Source: CAYILR01 sp964364175
GTDB lineage: Bacteria; Bdellovibrionota; UBA1018
Length of the DNA stretch: 64,000 nucleotides
Assembly (NCBI GenBank): GCA_964364175.1
Contig: CAYILR010000014.1
Span: 1 to 64,000 of the forward strand
Direction: 5' to 3'
The first letter of the stretch is position 1; each line of letters opens with the position of its first letter. The notes beneath the pieces are model-generated. The model saw only the letters and a program-made list of their open reading frames with translations, searched no databases and had not been told where the DNA came from. The translations under genes and the position numbers were made by a program. Below are positions 43,114 through 52,150 of this stretch, piece after piece.

Positions 43114-43204
43114 TTGTTTGTTTTCGAGAATTTATATACAATTAAAGTAAAACAATCAATTCAAAAGTAATCAGGATGATTAAATTTGATTACGTATGTA
43201 ATCT
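43114..43204. promoter_or_regulatory. Shared upstream control region, copy 2
   Basis: About 91 bp nearly identical to 41213-41307, with the same dyads (TAATCA/TGATTA around GGA, GATTAC/GTAATC around GTAT). It ends upstream of the leftward gene at 43087. Confidence 0.65.
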
Positions 43205-43267
43205 GAGTGGTGATCCGCATCAACCCATAGCCTCTCAAGGAAGGATTTTGATCCCAGGTGCATGTTT

Positions 43268-43570
43268 CTAACGGTGAATGTGATTCGTTACTTTTTCTTT
43301 GTGTCGCTGGATTTGTTTTTCGATTTTACTCAAAGCATCGTCGATGGCCAGATAGAGATTATGGTGTTCAGCGTTTGCTTCACCGAAATAGTCCATTTGG
43401 TTGCCCAAAAGATGGCAATGGGCGATGGCGTCCTGTTTGTCAGTTGAAAAGGTCCATGTCACGTGAATTTTACCATCGAAGTATTTTTTTAGTTTTTCAG
43501 TCTTTTCTGTTGCATGGGTTTTAACTGCATCTGAAGGATCTAGGTTTTTAAAGGTAATTTGAATTTGCAT
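43268..43570 (-). CDS. hpf: Ribosome hibernation promoting factor (short HPF/RaiA type)
   Basis: 100 residues from ATG 43570, two bases after the stop of the tryptophan-rich gene. The fold is visible in MQIQITFKNLDPSDAVKTH, then KLKKYFDGKI, and DAIAHCHLLGNQMDYFGEA; ending AIDDALSKIEKQIQRHKEK is the family's final helix. It would bind the 30S subunit and stop translation in stationary phase. No long-form tail. The ribosome site is weak, so translation probably depends on coupling to the gene upstream. Confidence 0.88.
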   Translation of the reverse strand: MQIQITFKNLDPSDAVKTHATEKTEKLKKYFDGKIHVTWTFSTDKQDAIAHCHLLGNQMDYFGEANAEHHNLYLAIDDALSKIEKQIQRHKEKVTNHIHR

Positions 43571-43571
43571 A

Positions 43572-43838
43572 CTAAGCTGCTTTTTTGCCTTCACTCCACC
43601 ACCAGTTTTTTGCCCAAGTGGTTTCGGTGGACTCGACCCATTTGTTGTTTCTGACTTCTTTCCAAACAAATTTCTCGAGTTCGTCGGGGCCGCTGACGTC
43701 TAACCAAACCGAGCAGTCCCAAGCACCTGTGGTGGACCATACGCCCTTAACCCACTTGTGCTTTGCCCAGCCTTTCCATGCGCTGTCCGGTGCTCCTGGT
43801 TTCCATCGAATGTTGACCCATGCTTGCCACTTTTTCAT
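43572..43838 (-). CDS. Tryptophan-rich stand-alone RAM-like protein
   Basis: 88 residues with 15 tryptophans. The middle (VKGVWSTTGAWDCSVWLDV, then ELEKFVWKEVRNNKWVEST) follows the pattern of the Lrp/AsnC ligand-binding (RAM) domain, without its DNA-binding half. Stand-alone RAM proteins are known, but not with such tryptophan content. ATG follows GGGGAG. Co-transcribed with the hibernation factor, so a link to translation under stress is possible. Confidence 0.7.
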   Translation of the reverse strand: MKKWQAWVNIRWKPGAPDSAWKGWAKHKWVKGVWSTTGAWDCSVWLDVSGPDELEKFVWKEVRNNKWVESTETTWAKNWWWSEGKKAA

Positions 43839-44008
43839 GAATATCTCCCCCGAGTTTTCGTATCGGTGTTTGGTTGAAAAACATAAGCCTCGGCGCAGGC
43901 TCCATTATCGAACTTTGGGCTCCTAGATAAAAACGGCAGTGATTTCAAGGTTTTGTGTTTAAATAAACAAATTTTAAAAAATATGATTCAATCCAATTTT
44001 GTGATAAA

Positions 44009-45355
44009 ATGCGCTCACTTGTGAGCTCCCAAAAAAGAATTTTCATCATTGGCATCTGGATCGCATCTGTTTGTGGATGGATGAATTATGGATGGGCAGA
44101 AGATCGCGCCAAGCTCCTGGAAACGCGCTCGGACATCGCTGATGCAGGAATTGCACTGACCGAGCGTTCGCAGCACAGCTTGGATATGGCATTTTTCCAC
44201 TTCGCCGAAGATCGAACGGGATGGGTAGCTATCCACCAAATGCTCAGAGCTGCTCAAAGAGGAGCAAAAGTTCGCCTCATCATCGATGGAGGAATTCGAC
44301 AAAGAGAGCTAAAACGCTCGACCATCGCCTATTTGCAGGAAAATGGTGTTGAAATCCGAATTTTTCACGAACGTAAGCTTTTTAAGCCCTTCTCCTGGCA
44401 CAACCAAAGATTGCACGACAAGATGGTTCTTTCGGACGGGCGCGCTGCAATTTTCCCCACCGGAAACATCAAGGACAACTACTATACACACAAGCCATTG
44501 ATTCCAGGAATGGCTCATCACCGCTTCAATGACGTTGCGCTTTATGTTGAAGGAGATGTTGTCCAAGAGGCGCAAAGCTACTTTGAGGAACTTTGGAAAA
44601 GCGGCGAAGTCGAGTCCCCAACGTCCAGAAAAATTTCTGTTTCAGAAAGGCAAAATATTACAAAGCAACTCGAGCTTTACAGCCGCGTGAGCCGCGCTTG
44701 GATTCATGGCGGACGGACCGCGCGAGACATTCAAAAGGCGCTCGATGATCTGATTCCCGTTGAGGAAGCAAGGTTTTTTCATGACCCGATTGGGCAAAAA
44801 GGAAAAATCGCTGGAGCCGAAGTGCCTATTTTGGAGCTGATTCGAACTGCAAAAACGGAGTTGTTGATCGAGAATCCTTACGTCGTTTTGACTCCTCCGT
44901 TTGAAAAGGCGTTTCAAGAAGCAGCGGATAAAAAGGTTCAGACCACTCTGATGACGAATTCGCCACATGGCTCTGACCAAATGACAACTGCTTATCGATA
45001 TGAAGCAGAAAGGCACAAATTCCCAGGCATGGGTGAATCAGCAATGATTGTTGAACGCAACGCCAGCGAGGGTATGCAGCACGCCAAGGTTTTTGCAAAA
45101 GACGGCGAGTACATGATTGTTACTTCCATGAATCTCGACCCGAGATCGCTTAATCTCAACAACGAAATCGGGATTAGTTTCAGATCGCGTCAACTCGTGA
45201 CTCAATTGAGAGATCGAATTGAGAAACTGAAAGAAACCTCAACGATTTACAGGGGAGAAAATAATGCAAAATTGGATGCAAAGCTCTCCATTCCCAGATC
45301 AATTCAGCGTTGCTCATTGCTTCTTTTGGGAGCCGTGACCAGATCACAGCTTTAA
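44009..45355 (+). CDS. Secreted phospholipase D-like protein
   Basis: 448 residues with a signal peptide (about 1-30, ending GWA). Both HxKxxxxD motifs are present: HDKMVLSD near residue 136 and HAKVFAKD near 357, each followed by the family's Asn (TGN, TSMN). The layout is that of cardiolipin synthase and phospholipase D. Export suggests use as a periplasmic or outside hydrolase. ATG 44009 has a weak ribosome site and an AT-rich GATAAA box just before it. Confidence 0.88.
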   Translation: MRSLVSSQKRIFIIGIWIASVCGWMNYGWAEDRAKLLETRSDIADAGIALTERSQHSLDMAFFHFAEDRTGWVAIHQMLRAAQRGAKVRLIIDGGIRQRELKRSTIAYLQENGVEIRIFHERKLFKPFSWHNQRLHDKMVLSDGRAAIFPTGNIKDNYYTHKPLIPGMAHHRFNDVALYVEGDVVQEAQSYFEELWKSGEVESPTSRKISVSERQNITKQLELYSRVSRAWIHGGRTARDIQKALDDLIPVEEARFFHDPIGQKGKIAGAEVPILELIRTAKTELLIENPYVVLTPPFEKAFQEAADKKVQTTLMTNSPHGSDQMTTAYRYEAERHKFPGMGESAMIVERNASEGMQHAKVFAKDGEYMIVTSMNLDPRSLNLNNEIGISFRSRQLVTQLRDRIEKLKETSTIYRGENNAKLDAKLSIPRSIQRCSLLLLGAVTRSQL

Positions 45356-45414
45356 AGATAAAAATTATTTGGTTCTTGCTCGTAAATGATACAGTTTCTG
45401 GTAGACATGTAGTT

Positions 45415-46335
45415 ATGACTAAAAACCAATTTAAGAATTTTATGAGTAAGAATTTTGTAAAGATTGCTTTGTTTGCACTTTGCGTGAGTGGGATGACCAG
45501 CCTCAATTCGCAGGACGCCTCCGCGCGAGCGGGAGGTGGGCGGTCTTTCGGAATGCGTGGTTCTCGCAGCTACAGCACGCCCATGAGGCCTTCTTCTCCA
45601 TTCCAGCAGCAAGCCCGACCTCAACAGCCGAATATGCCGACACAACCCTATTCCCAACCGATGGGTGGGGGGGGTGGATTTTTGCGAAACATGGCAGGAG
45701 GACTGGCAGGCGGGTTTTTGGGAAGTATGCTCTTTCGATCCCTAGGTTTTGGTGGCGATATGGGGACCGGCCTGGGCGGTGGCGGCGGATCTGGATGGAT
45801 GGGAATTTTGCTGATGGCTGCGCTTGGATTCTTTGCTTTCAAAATGTTCTCGGGGCGTCGTCGCGAGGTTTCTCCTCGTGAAACGACTGCAGAAGATCTC
45901 ATGGCTAGGACTCAGCCTCAAAATCAATCTGCTTCATTCGATCAGGAGCGATTTAAAGAAACAGCGCAAGACATCTTCTTTAAAGTTCAAGGGGCATGGA
46001 CTCGTGGAGATCTAGGGCTGGTTCGAAATGCAGTGAGCCCAGACACGCTTGGAATTCTTCAGCAGGATTTAGATCAATTAAAAAAACGCCGCGAAGTAAA
46101 TCGCCTGGAGAATATCTCGGTTCGAGGCGTGGATCTGACCGAAGTTTGGAATGAGTCGGGCGTGGATTATGCCACGGTGTGTTTTCGTGCCAACCTTTTG
46201 GATTACAACACGGACGAAACTGGAAAAATAGTTTCGGGAAGTGATGCTGAGCCTGTCAAGTTTGAGGAATTTTGGACGTTTCAGCGGCCGACAGCCTCCA
46301 GCTCGTGGATTTTGTCAGCGGTACAGCAAGCCTAG
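45415..46335 (+). CDS. Tim44-like domain protein with glycine-rich linker
   Basis: 306 residues from ATG 45415 (45442 also possible; neither has a strong ribosome site). A membrane-targeting N-terminus, a Pro/Gln- and Gly-rich stretch, a second hydrophobic helix (MGILLMAALGFFAFKMF) and a Tim44-type C-terminal domain from about residue 165 (FKETAQDIFFKVQGAWTRGD, ending FEEFWTFQRP). Bacterial Tim44-like proteins sit at the membrane; their role is not settled. Confidence 0.82.
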   Translation: MTKNQFKNFMSKNFVKIALFALCVSGMTSLNSQDASARAGGGRSFGMRGSRSYSTPMRPSSPFQQQARPQQPNMPTQPYSQPMGGGGGFLRNMAGGLAGGFLGSMLFRSLGFGGDMGTGLGGGGGSGWMGILLMAALGFFAFKMFSGRRREVSPRETTAEDLMARTQPQNQSASFDQERFKETAQDIFFKVQGAWTRGDLGLVRNAVSPDTLGILQQDLDQLKKRREVNRLENISVRGVDLTEVWNESGVDYATVCFRANLLDYNTDETGKIVSGSDAEPVKFEEFWTFQRPTASSSWILSAVQQA

Positions 46336-46360
46336 CCTGCACTCAAGCTAGTGAGTTCCT

Positions 46361-46870
46361 GTGTCGAAGAGTACCCTGGAACGGGGTGCTCTTATGTGGA
46401 GTGGCAATTTTCTGTCATGGGGTAACGCGAGAAATCGTGAGGCTAGCCGCGATCAAGGGAAAATCAGAAAAAAAAGGCTTCAGATTGAGATGCGGCGAGT
46501 CTCTGCGGAAATACAGATTGCGCGCGGTCTGGGTGAACCTACATGGGTAGCTCGGTCTCGGGTGGTTTTGTCAGATTTTTCGGCCCATGGGGTCGCCATG
46601 TTCACCTCGCAGCGCTTTCAAGAGTACCAGCAAGTTGCTGTCAGTATTGATCTTCCTAGGCAGTTTTTTTGTCGAGGTCGAGTTCGCTGGTGTCACGACG
46701 CCCCGACGGGAAGAATCATCACCGCCGAGGGAAACCCGGAATTCAAGTATCGCGTCAGTATCGAGTTTATGTTTGATTCCGCTGAAGAGCGGACGCAGGT
46801 CTTGGAATATTGCAAAGACTTAGCCCGTCAACAAATGTTGGTTTTGTCTCGTCCAGATTTAAAACTGTAG
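46361..46870 (+). CDS. PilZ-like domain protein
   Basis: 169 residues from a GTG at 46361 (ATG 46394 is another possible start). The region from about 65 (ARSRVVLSDFSAHGVAMF, SIDLPRQFFCRGRVRWC, RVSIEFMF) resembles the PilZ beta-barrel that binds cyclic di-GMP, but the RxxxR motif of strong binders is not obvious. The final helix EERTQVLEYCKDLARQQ is family-like. It may be a degenerate effector. Confidence 0.65.
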   Translation: MSKSTLERGALMWSGNFLSWGNARNREASRDQGKIRKKRLQIEMRRVSAEIQIARGLGEPTWVARSRVVLSDFSAHGVAMFTSQRFQEYQQVAVSIDLPRQFFCRGRVRWCHDAPTGRIITAEGNPEFKYRVSIEFMFDSAEERTQVLEYCKDLARQQMLVLSRPDLKL

Positions 46871-47203
46871 CTACTTTTTATCGGACTCAGTATTTTTATC
46901 AGCATCGCCCGAGCCGTGCTCGTAGGGGCATTCACCGTGCTTCTTTTCCCCACATTCGCTGCTATGGCCACGTCCCATACCGCAGTGATGTCGTCTTTTC
47001 ATCGCGCAGGGTGCGCAAAGAACGCAGATCGTTGCTAGCACAAGCGCGGGTTGCCAAAACTTCACCCGTTTCATGGAGCTGAGTTTGCAGACCACTTCGT
47101 TCCACGCGAAGTAGAGAAGTGCTGAGGAGGCTAAAAACCACCCCAGACAGAGCAGAATACAACTGACCCAACAAGTTCCACCGAATGGACATGAATTATG
47201 CAT
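46871..47203 (-). CDS. Small Cys/His-rich membrane protein
   Basis: 110 residues from ATG 47203, with GGAG about a dozen bases upstream. Two hydrophobic helices (about 12-34 and 49-66) contain cysteines, and the C-terminus is rich in His, Cys and acidic residues (RRHHCGMGRGH, CGEKKHGECPYEHG). It looks like a metal-handling protein; no family was recognised. Confidence 0.55.
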   Translation of the reverse strand: MHNSCPFGGTCWVSCILLCLGWFLASSALLYFAWNEVVCKLSSMKRVKFWQPALVLATICVLCAPCAMKRRHHCGMGRGHSSECGEKKHGECPYEHGSGDADKNTESDKK

Positions 47204-47271
47204 GGTTATGATGATCTCCAACGAATCGGGCAAACACAAGCGGCAAAAAATGAGATTTGAGGGTCTATGCC

Positions 47272-47300
47272 TTGACACGCCCTCTGTGGCGCGTTAGACG
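47272..47300 (+). promoter_or_regulatory. Candidate sigma-70 promoter of the S41 protease
   Basis: A perfect -35 TTGACA (47272-47277) is followed after 17 bases by TAGACG (47295-47300), which is a poor -10. The start of transcription would lie just before the GGGGG ribosome site. Moderate support only. Confidence 0.4.
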
Positions 47301-47316
47301 GCCTCCGGGGGTAAAA

Positions 47317-49182
47317 ATGAATATCAAAAAATTTCTGACTGTTGTTTTGGGTGTGAGTGTTTTGGGTATCGCCGCATGCGATCCGATTCCGAGGAGGACA
47401 TTGTCTCTTGAGGAAAAAAAGGCGGATCTCTTCTGGATCTATTCACAGTTTGGCGAAAACTACGCTCCGATGGAGTACAAACAGACTCGTTACAAATTTG
47501 ACTATACTGCTCTGAAAGATAGCTATCTCCAGCTGGCAGAAACCACTACAACAAACGAAGAGTTTTATGTTTTGATGTACCGTTTTGTTGCAGAATTCAA
47601 AGATGCACACACTTCCGGCACTTTGACAGCATCTTCGCTGCCCAGCCGGACTGAAATTGCATACTTGGGTTTTACAGGAGTTCGACGAGGAGATCACCTG
47701 GTGGTGACCAAGCTTCTTCCCACGATTTCAAAAGACTCAATTTACCCGATTAAAGTGGGGCAAACGATCACTCAGTTGGACGGTGTTTCTCTGAAAGATG
47801 TAGTCCTCAACGAGATGGTTCAGTATCGTAATCTGGGAAGCGATGAAGCGAACCTGACTTATCACATGTCCAAAATTTTCAATCGTGTGACGACTTCGCA
47901 AAAACTGCCCACGAAGTCGAATGCAGTGCTGACTGTGTTGAAGAGCGATGGGGTGAGCACCACTCAATTGCTGGTTCCTTGGATCCGCAAAGACCTAAAG
48001 GTTTTTCGCGAAGAGCAAATGGCGGCGACTCCGACAACAGATCTCAACGGTCGCACTCAAATTCCATCCGACAATCTCAATTTTCAGATCAGCTTAATGG
48101 CGTTGGCTGGACAGGTGGACTTGCTGGCAGATTGGAAACAGATTCTGGACAAAACTCAGGACGGCTACAATCCATGGAACTCGTTTGTGTTTGTGGATAG
48201 CTCTCCAGACTGGAATTCTAATTTCTACAAAAATACTTTAAAGCGCATGATCGCGAAAAAGAAAACCGAAGTTGGAAAGGATCTGATTTCTTTCGAAGAC
48301 GATCCTAAAAAAATTCTTCAGGAAGATCGCAATGTACCAGAACCTGCATTGATGATTCCAACTGCAAAAATCTATCCATCTTACATTACCTCGACAGTGG
48401 CCAGGGATAAGGACGGCAAGGAAGTCGGGAAAAAATTCAATGTGGGATACATCCACCTGGATACTTTCTCTCCTGCAGCGTCTGAAGACGACACGATCAA
48501 AGAAGTGTCAGCGACTCTGGATGCGTTTGCACTGGTCGGTGTAAAAGACGTCGTCATCGACATGATCAATAACGGCGGAGGCTCGTTGAGCTTAGGAGTC
48601 AAACTGGCTCAGCTTTTTTCGAAAGAAAAAATCCTGGTTTCCGAGATTCAATTTCGCCTCAGCGACTCTTGGCTGGATGATTTTGAATCTATGAGTTTGC
48701 GGGCCGGATCCGATGCAGAAAGAGAACTCTACCGACGAGTTTTTGTTGGCCTGAAGGACGAGCGCCTGCAGGGCAAATGGTTGTCACACCCGATGAGCAT
48801 CGAATCGCTCTTTCCGTTTGAGCTGAAGGGCAACGAGAATTTGAACCAAAAACTCAATGTGGTTCTCTTGGTGAACGAGATGTGCGCATCCATGTGCGAT
48901 ATTTTTTCGGGCATCATGAAGGATAATGCGCTTGCAACTGTGGTGGGGACAAAAACCATGGGAGCAGGGGGCAACGTTGTGAATCATACTCAATCGCCGA
49001 ACAGTCACTTTGATGTTCGTCAGACCGAGTCCCTGATTTTGAGAAAAGACGGTTCGTACGTCGAGAACAATGGTGTGGATCCTGATGTAGCCTATGCTGT
49101 GAACGAAGATGCCATCAGCAAGTATGATGGTGCTCGCGCCAAGGCATTTGATTACATTGCGACTCAAAAACTCAGCCAGTAA
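47317..49182 (+). CDS. S41-family peptidase, lipoprotein
   Basis: ATG 47317 follows GGGGG and gives 621 residues with a lipobox GIAAC. The C-terminal S41 domain is visible as DMINNGGGSLSLGVKLAQLF, then NEMCASMCDIFSGIMKDN and VVGTKTMGAGG. By eye the catalytic Ser aligns with the S in CASM, while the lysine of the CtpA FGKG motif is replaced (MGAGG), so it belongs to another S41 subgroup or is altered in mechanism. A PDZ-like segment may lie near 110-160. Ends at a strong hairpin terminator. Confidence 0.85.
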   Translation: MNIKKFLTVVLGVSVLGIAACDPIPRRTLSLEEKKADLFWIYSQFGENYAPMEYKQTRYKFDYTALKDSYLQLAETTTTNEEFYVLMYRFVAEFKDAHTSGTLTASSLPSRTEIAYLGFTGVRRGDHLVVTKLLPTISKDSIYPIKVGQTITQLDGVSLKDVVLNEMVQYRNLGSDEANLTYHMSKIFNRVTTSQKLPTKSNAVLTVLKSDGVSTTQLLVPWIRKDLKVFREEQMAATPTTDLNGRTQIPSDNLNFQISLMALAGQVDLLADWKQILDKTQDGYNPWNSFVFVDSSPDWNSNFYKNTLKRMIAKKKTEVGKDLISFEDDPKKILQEDRNVPEPALMIPTAKIYPSYITSTVARDKDGKEVGKKFNVGYIHLDTFSPAASEDDTIKEVSATLDAFALVGVKDVVIDMINNGGGSLSLGVKLAQLFSKEKILVSEIQFRLSDSWLDDFESMSLRAGSDAERELYRRVFVGLKDERLQGKWLSHPMSIESLFPFELKGNENLNQKLNVVLLVNEMCASMCDIFSGIMKDNALATVVGTKTMGAGGNVVNHTQSPNSHFDVRQTESLILRKDGSYVENNGVDPDVAYAVNEDAISKYDGARAKAFDYIATQKLSQ

Positions 49183-49200
49183 TTCATATCAAATAACGAC

Positions 49201-49230
49201 AACGCCCCACCTGTTTCCAGGTGGGGCGTT
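49201..49230. terminator. Strong hairpin between convergent genes
   Basis: AACGCCCCACCTG and CAGGTGGGGCGTT form a perfect 13-bp stem around TTTC, between the ends of the S41 protease and the DUF4091 lipoprotein. It can stop transcripts from both sides, though the T-runs are short. Confidence 0.85.
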
Positions 49231-49235
49231 GCAAG

Positions 49236-51923
49236 TTACTGACCGGCTTCGATGATTGCAGCCAGTTGCTCGCGCATCGATTCCCAGTCATCCGGATTCG
49301 TGGACCAGCTGATGTCGGTACGAGTCCAGGTAGGATCAGACTGCATGGTCACGTCGTTCTCCCACATGATTTTCGGAACCATCTGATTCACGATTGCATC
49401 TACCGCAGTAGGATTGATCGCACGCGCTAAGGTCAGATAGTCGACGTCTTGAACACCTCGTCTCCAATGTTTCAATCGGAGGCTGGCGACTGGGCCATTC
49501 AAGCCGAGTGAGTCAGCTGGGAACACCATGTCGGTTCCGGGGTAGAAAAGTACTCCGTCGCCGTTGCAGTGGTTCCAGCCCGTTTCACCCGTGCTGGAGC
49601 TGATTCCAGTTTTTCCGCCGAAGGTCTGAGCATCATGGAAGAGGTTATTCTGGCCTCGACCGCTCTGGTAGTCTTTGTAGTAAGTCGACTCCCAGAAGAA
49701 CCAACGAGAGATTTTCTTTTTAAACTGAGTCCAAGGCACCACTCGGAGAGCGACACCATCGTCTTCAGTTGCATAAGAACCTGTCGCAGGTCTTTTTCCG
49801 TTGTAGCTGTAGAACTTCTTATTTGAAGAAGCCAATACAGTTTGGTTGGCGTTTTCGTATTCAGCCTTCTTAGCCACGGCGAACCAACTCGCCATGATGT
49901 TCAGAGAAGGCGTGTAGGTCAGGGCACTCGGCAACGGGATGGTTGCAAAGGTCGGCAGCGATCCACCGATTCCGGTGTTGCTAGCGGCCCAACCAGCCCA
50001 CATTTCGGTTTGGGCGTAGTTCGTGCTCTCATCAATGAGGTACACGAAACGCTCAGTCGAAGGGCTGTTGGTTCTGAACCACTGTTCCCAGTTGTTCATA
50101 TGGGATTGCATGGAGTCCTGAGTGGTCCACTGCGACCGCCACGATCCATAGGTATGAATCGAGTAGACGTTGTTTCCAGTGCCAACGCCTGGGCCATCAT
50201 AGCCGTTAGCGCCAGTGTACAGCGAACCGTTCAAGCGACTGACCCATTCTGCTCGAGGACGATCTTGGGTCCAGGAGTCTGAACCAGGGTTCGAGTCGAT
50301 CATCGAGAGTTTATGTCGATGAGCGAGCAAGAAGTGCTTGTCTCTGATTTGCACAGCAGACGAGCTGGCTGCAGTTCCGGGGTTAGGATATGGATTTCCT
50401 AAATATCGTTCGTTGATATCGGGGAAACCCGCATAGACCATGGTTTTTGAGCTAGGCTCGTCTGGGAGAGCAAAGTTCTTCACCTTCAGCTCGACTGGAA
50501 CAGTGCGAACCACTGTGCCGTTCAAGGAGATGGAGATGTTCCCAGTGTAGAGTCCAGCCGGAGCATTTTTTGGGACATAGACGTCTACCCAAATGCTTTG
50601 GTTTTTAGCCGCTGCGATATTGAAAGCTCCGTTAGCTTCCATCGGCACAGCGATTTCTGGGTAGAACTTGTCATGGTCCGGACGTTGAGCCCAGGTACCC
50701 GAACCGATGCCTTCACCGGTATAAGGTCTGCGCATACGTTTTGGAACATGGCGCTCGTCATAAGTATCGTATGACAAGGCGCTCAAGCCTTTGATTTGTA
50801 AATAACGAACGTGGAAGAGTTCGATATTACGATTGACCCAGTTAAACACACCGTTGCCGGTAGTAGGTGCAGAACTGATAACTGCACCATTGGGGCCTGT
50901 GAGTTGATTAAAGCTCACATTCACCAAATTGGCGGACTGACTTGCGGCTTCGAGGACTAGGTTGAAGCCCACGACTTCGTTCTTAGCTCCGAAGGCGGAA
51001 ATTTTCGTTCCGTTCCAGAGTTTGTTGACGACAGAAGCCGGTGCAGAGCTGGCACGCAATTCGTCTTGAGTGACCTTGTTGCCACCATCGTTCGCCCAAA
51101 TTGCACTGATTGCGATCGGGCTAGGAGTTGGAGTTGGGGTCGGAGTGGGCGTCGGTGTTGGAGTAGGCGACGGACTCGGACTTGGGCTCGGAGAAGGGGA
51201 TGGTGATGGACTAGGTGACGGTGAGGGGCTCGGACTTGGCGTCGGGCTTGGAGTAGGCGACGGAGTCGGAGTGGGTGTAGGGGTTGGAGTGGGTGTCACG
51301 CTTGGAACTGGCGCAGGCACATTGAGGTAAGTGATTTCTGCTGTTACATTATCAACGAGATAAGTGACGGCAGTGGAGCCTTGAAGAGTAATGCGCATAT
51401 TCACTGTCGAAATCACTCTCTTGGAATCCAGAGGCAAAATGGTTGAAACAGTGCCAACAGTACCGGCAATTTTACTGACAGGCGAACATTGCTCAACCAT
51501 CGCGTTTGCATTGGTGTAAAGCACGTCGGCGCATATCATCACTTGCGATGAAGCACTGGTCGTTATGCCTTTGAAAGTTCCAGCTACCCGGAGTTGAGTA
51601 GCGTACTTAGATTGAAGAGAAGATGCTGGCAGACTCCACCAGGCATTGCTGCCCCAGCGTGACATCCTGACACGCAAGCTGCCTGAACCCGAAATAGGTC
51701 CTGATGTAGTTCTCGTAGCAGAGTCGGTAGAGAGCTGAACATAATATCCAGCGTTACTTGATTCGAATCCCGGGTCAGAAATAAGATTTCCTGACGTACC
51801 GCTAATATGTGCGACACTGGATTCGAATCCCGGTTCTTTTGAATTACCGCAAGCAGCCAAGGCTGTTGCAATTGCTGAAGCAAGAAACACACGTCCATAG
51901 GACGTAAAAATATGCGTTTTCAC
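49236..51923 (-). CDS. DUF4091 lipoprotein with Pro-Ser/Thr linker
   Basis: 895 residues from GTG 51923, with AAGGAGAG upstream. A lipobox (TALAAC) is followed by a carbohydrate-binding-like beta domain ([10 protein letters not shown] to about 205), a linker of alternating Pro and Ser/Thr (about 210-270), and a large DUF4091 region containing an N-terminal beta-sandwich and a glycoside-hydrolase-like barrel ([45 protein letters not shown]). The arrangement points to a surface enzyme that acts on polysaccharide. The exact substrate is unknown. Confidence 0.85.
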   Translation of the reverse strand: MKTHIFTSYGRVFLASAIATALAACGNSKEPGFESSVAHISGTSGNLISDPGFESSNAGYYVQLSTDSATRTTSGPISGSGSLRVRMSRWGSNAWWSLPASSLQSKYATQLRVAGTFKGITTSASSQVMICADVLYTNANAMVEQCSPVSKIAGTVGTVSTILPLDSKRVISTVNMRITLQGSTAVTYLVDNVTAEITYLNVPAPVPSVTPTPTPTPTPTPSPTPSPTPSPSPSPSPSPSPSPSPSPSPSPSPTPTPTPTPTPTPTPSPIAISAIWANDGGNKVTQDELRASSAPASVVNKLWNGTKISAFGAKNEVVGFNLVLEAASQSANLVNVSFNQLTGPNGAVISSAPTTGNGVFNWVNRNIELFHVRYLQIKGLSALSYDTYDERHVPKRMRRPYTGEGIGSGTWAQRPDHDKFYPEIAVPMEANGAFNIAAAKNQSIWVDVYVPKNAPAGLYTGNISISLNGTVVRTVPVELKVKNFALPDEPSSKTMVYAGFPDINERYLGNPYPNPGTAASSSAVQIRDKHFLLAHRHKLSMIDSNPGSDSWTQDRPRAEWVSRLNGSLYTGANGYDGPGVGTGNNVYSIHTYGSWRSQWTTQDSMQSHMNNWEQWFRTNSPSTERFVYLIDESTNYAQTEMWAGWAASNTGIGGSLPTFATIPLPSALTYTPSLNIMASWFAVAKKAEYENANQTVLASSNKKFYSYNGKRPATGSYATEDDGVALRVVPWTQFKKKISRWFFWESTYYKDYQSGRGQNNLFHDAQTFGGKTGISSSTGETGWNHCNGDGVLFYPGTDMVFPADSLGLNGPVASLRLKHWRRGVQDVDYLTLARAINPTAVDAIVNQMVPKIMWENDVTMQSDPTWTRTDISWSTNPDDWESMREQLAAIIEAGQ
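51100..51300 (-). repeat. Low-complexity Pro-Ser/Thr coding repeat
   Basis: Tandem short units (coding for PT, PS, SPSP on the minus strand) within the DUF4091 gene. The coding repeat is prone to slippage and will vary in length among strains. It is the linker, not a CRISPR or satellite. Confidence 0.8.
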
Positions 51924-52150
51924 GACACACTCTCCTTATTGTTGATAAGTTCGGACTTGAGAGCAGGTAAAATACGTCCCGCGACCTGGTGGAATAAGTC
52001 CGGCTAGTTTTTCTGGATCAATATACTTATCGGCTGATTGGATGGCCGAGTAAGGCCATTAACAATGCAACGCAATTCGTTGAGATCAATGAATCTTGAT
52101 TGCATGCTGTGATGCAGGAGGTTAGATTTTGAGGGCGGGGAACAGTAGAA

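Noticed and set aside
43839..44008. Sigma-54 promoter before the tryptophan-rich/hibernation genes
   Set aside because: Hibernation factor genes are often near sigma-54 control, but no -24/-12 pair was found here.
51070..51330. Plus-strand glycine-rich open frame
   Set aside because: It is the reverse reading of the Pro-Ser/Thr linker of the DUF4091 gene, so it is a shadow.
51764..51840. Two GGATTCGAATC-type blocks that look like tRNA T-loops
   Set aside because: They encode the repeated PGFESS segments of the DUF4091 lipoprotein; no acceptor or anticodon stem is present.
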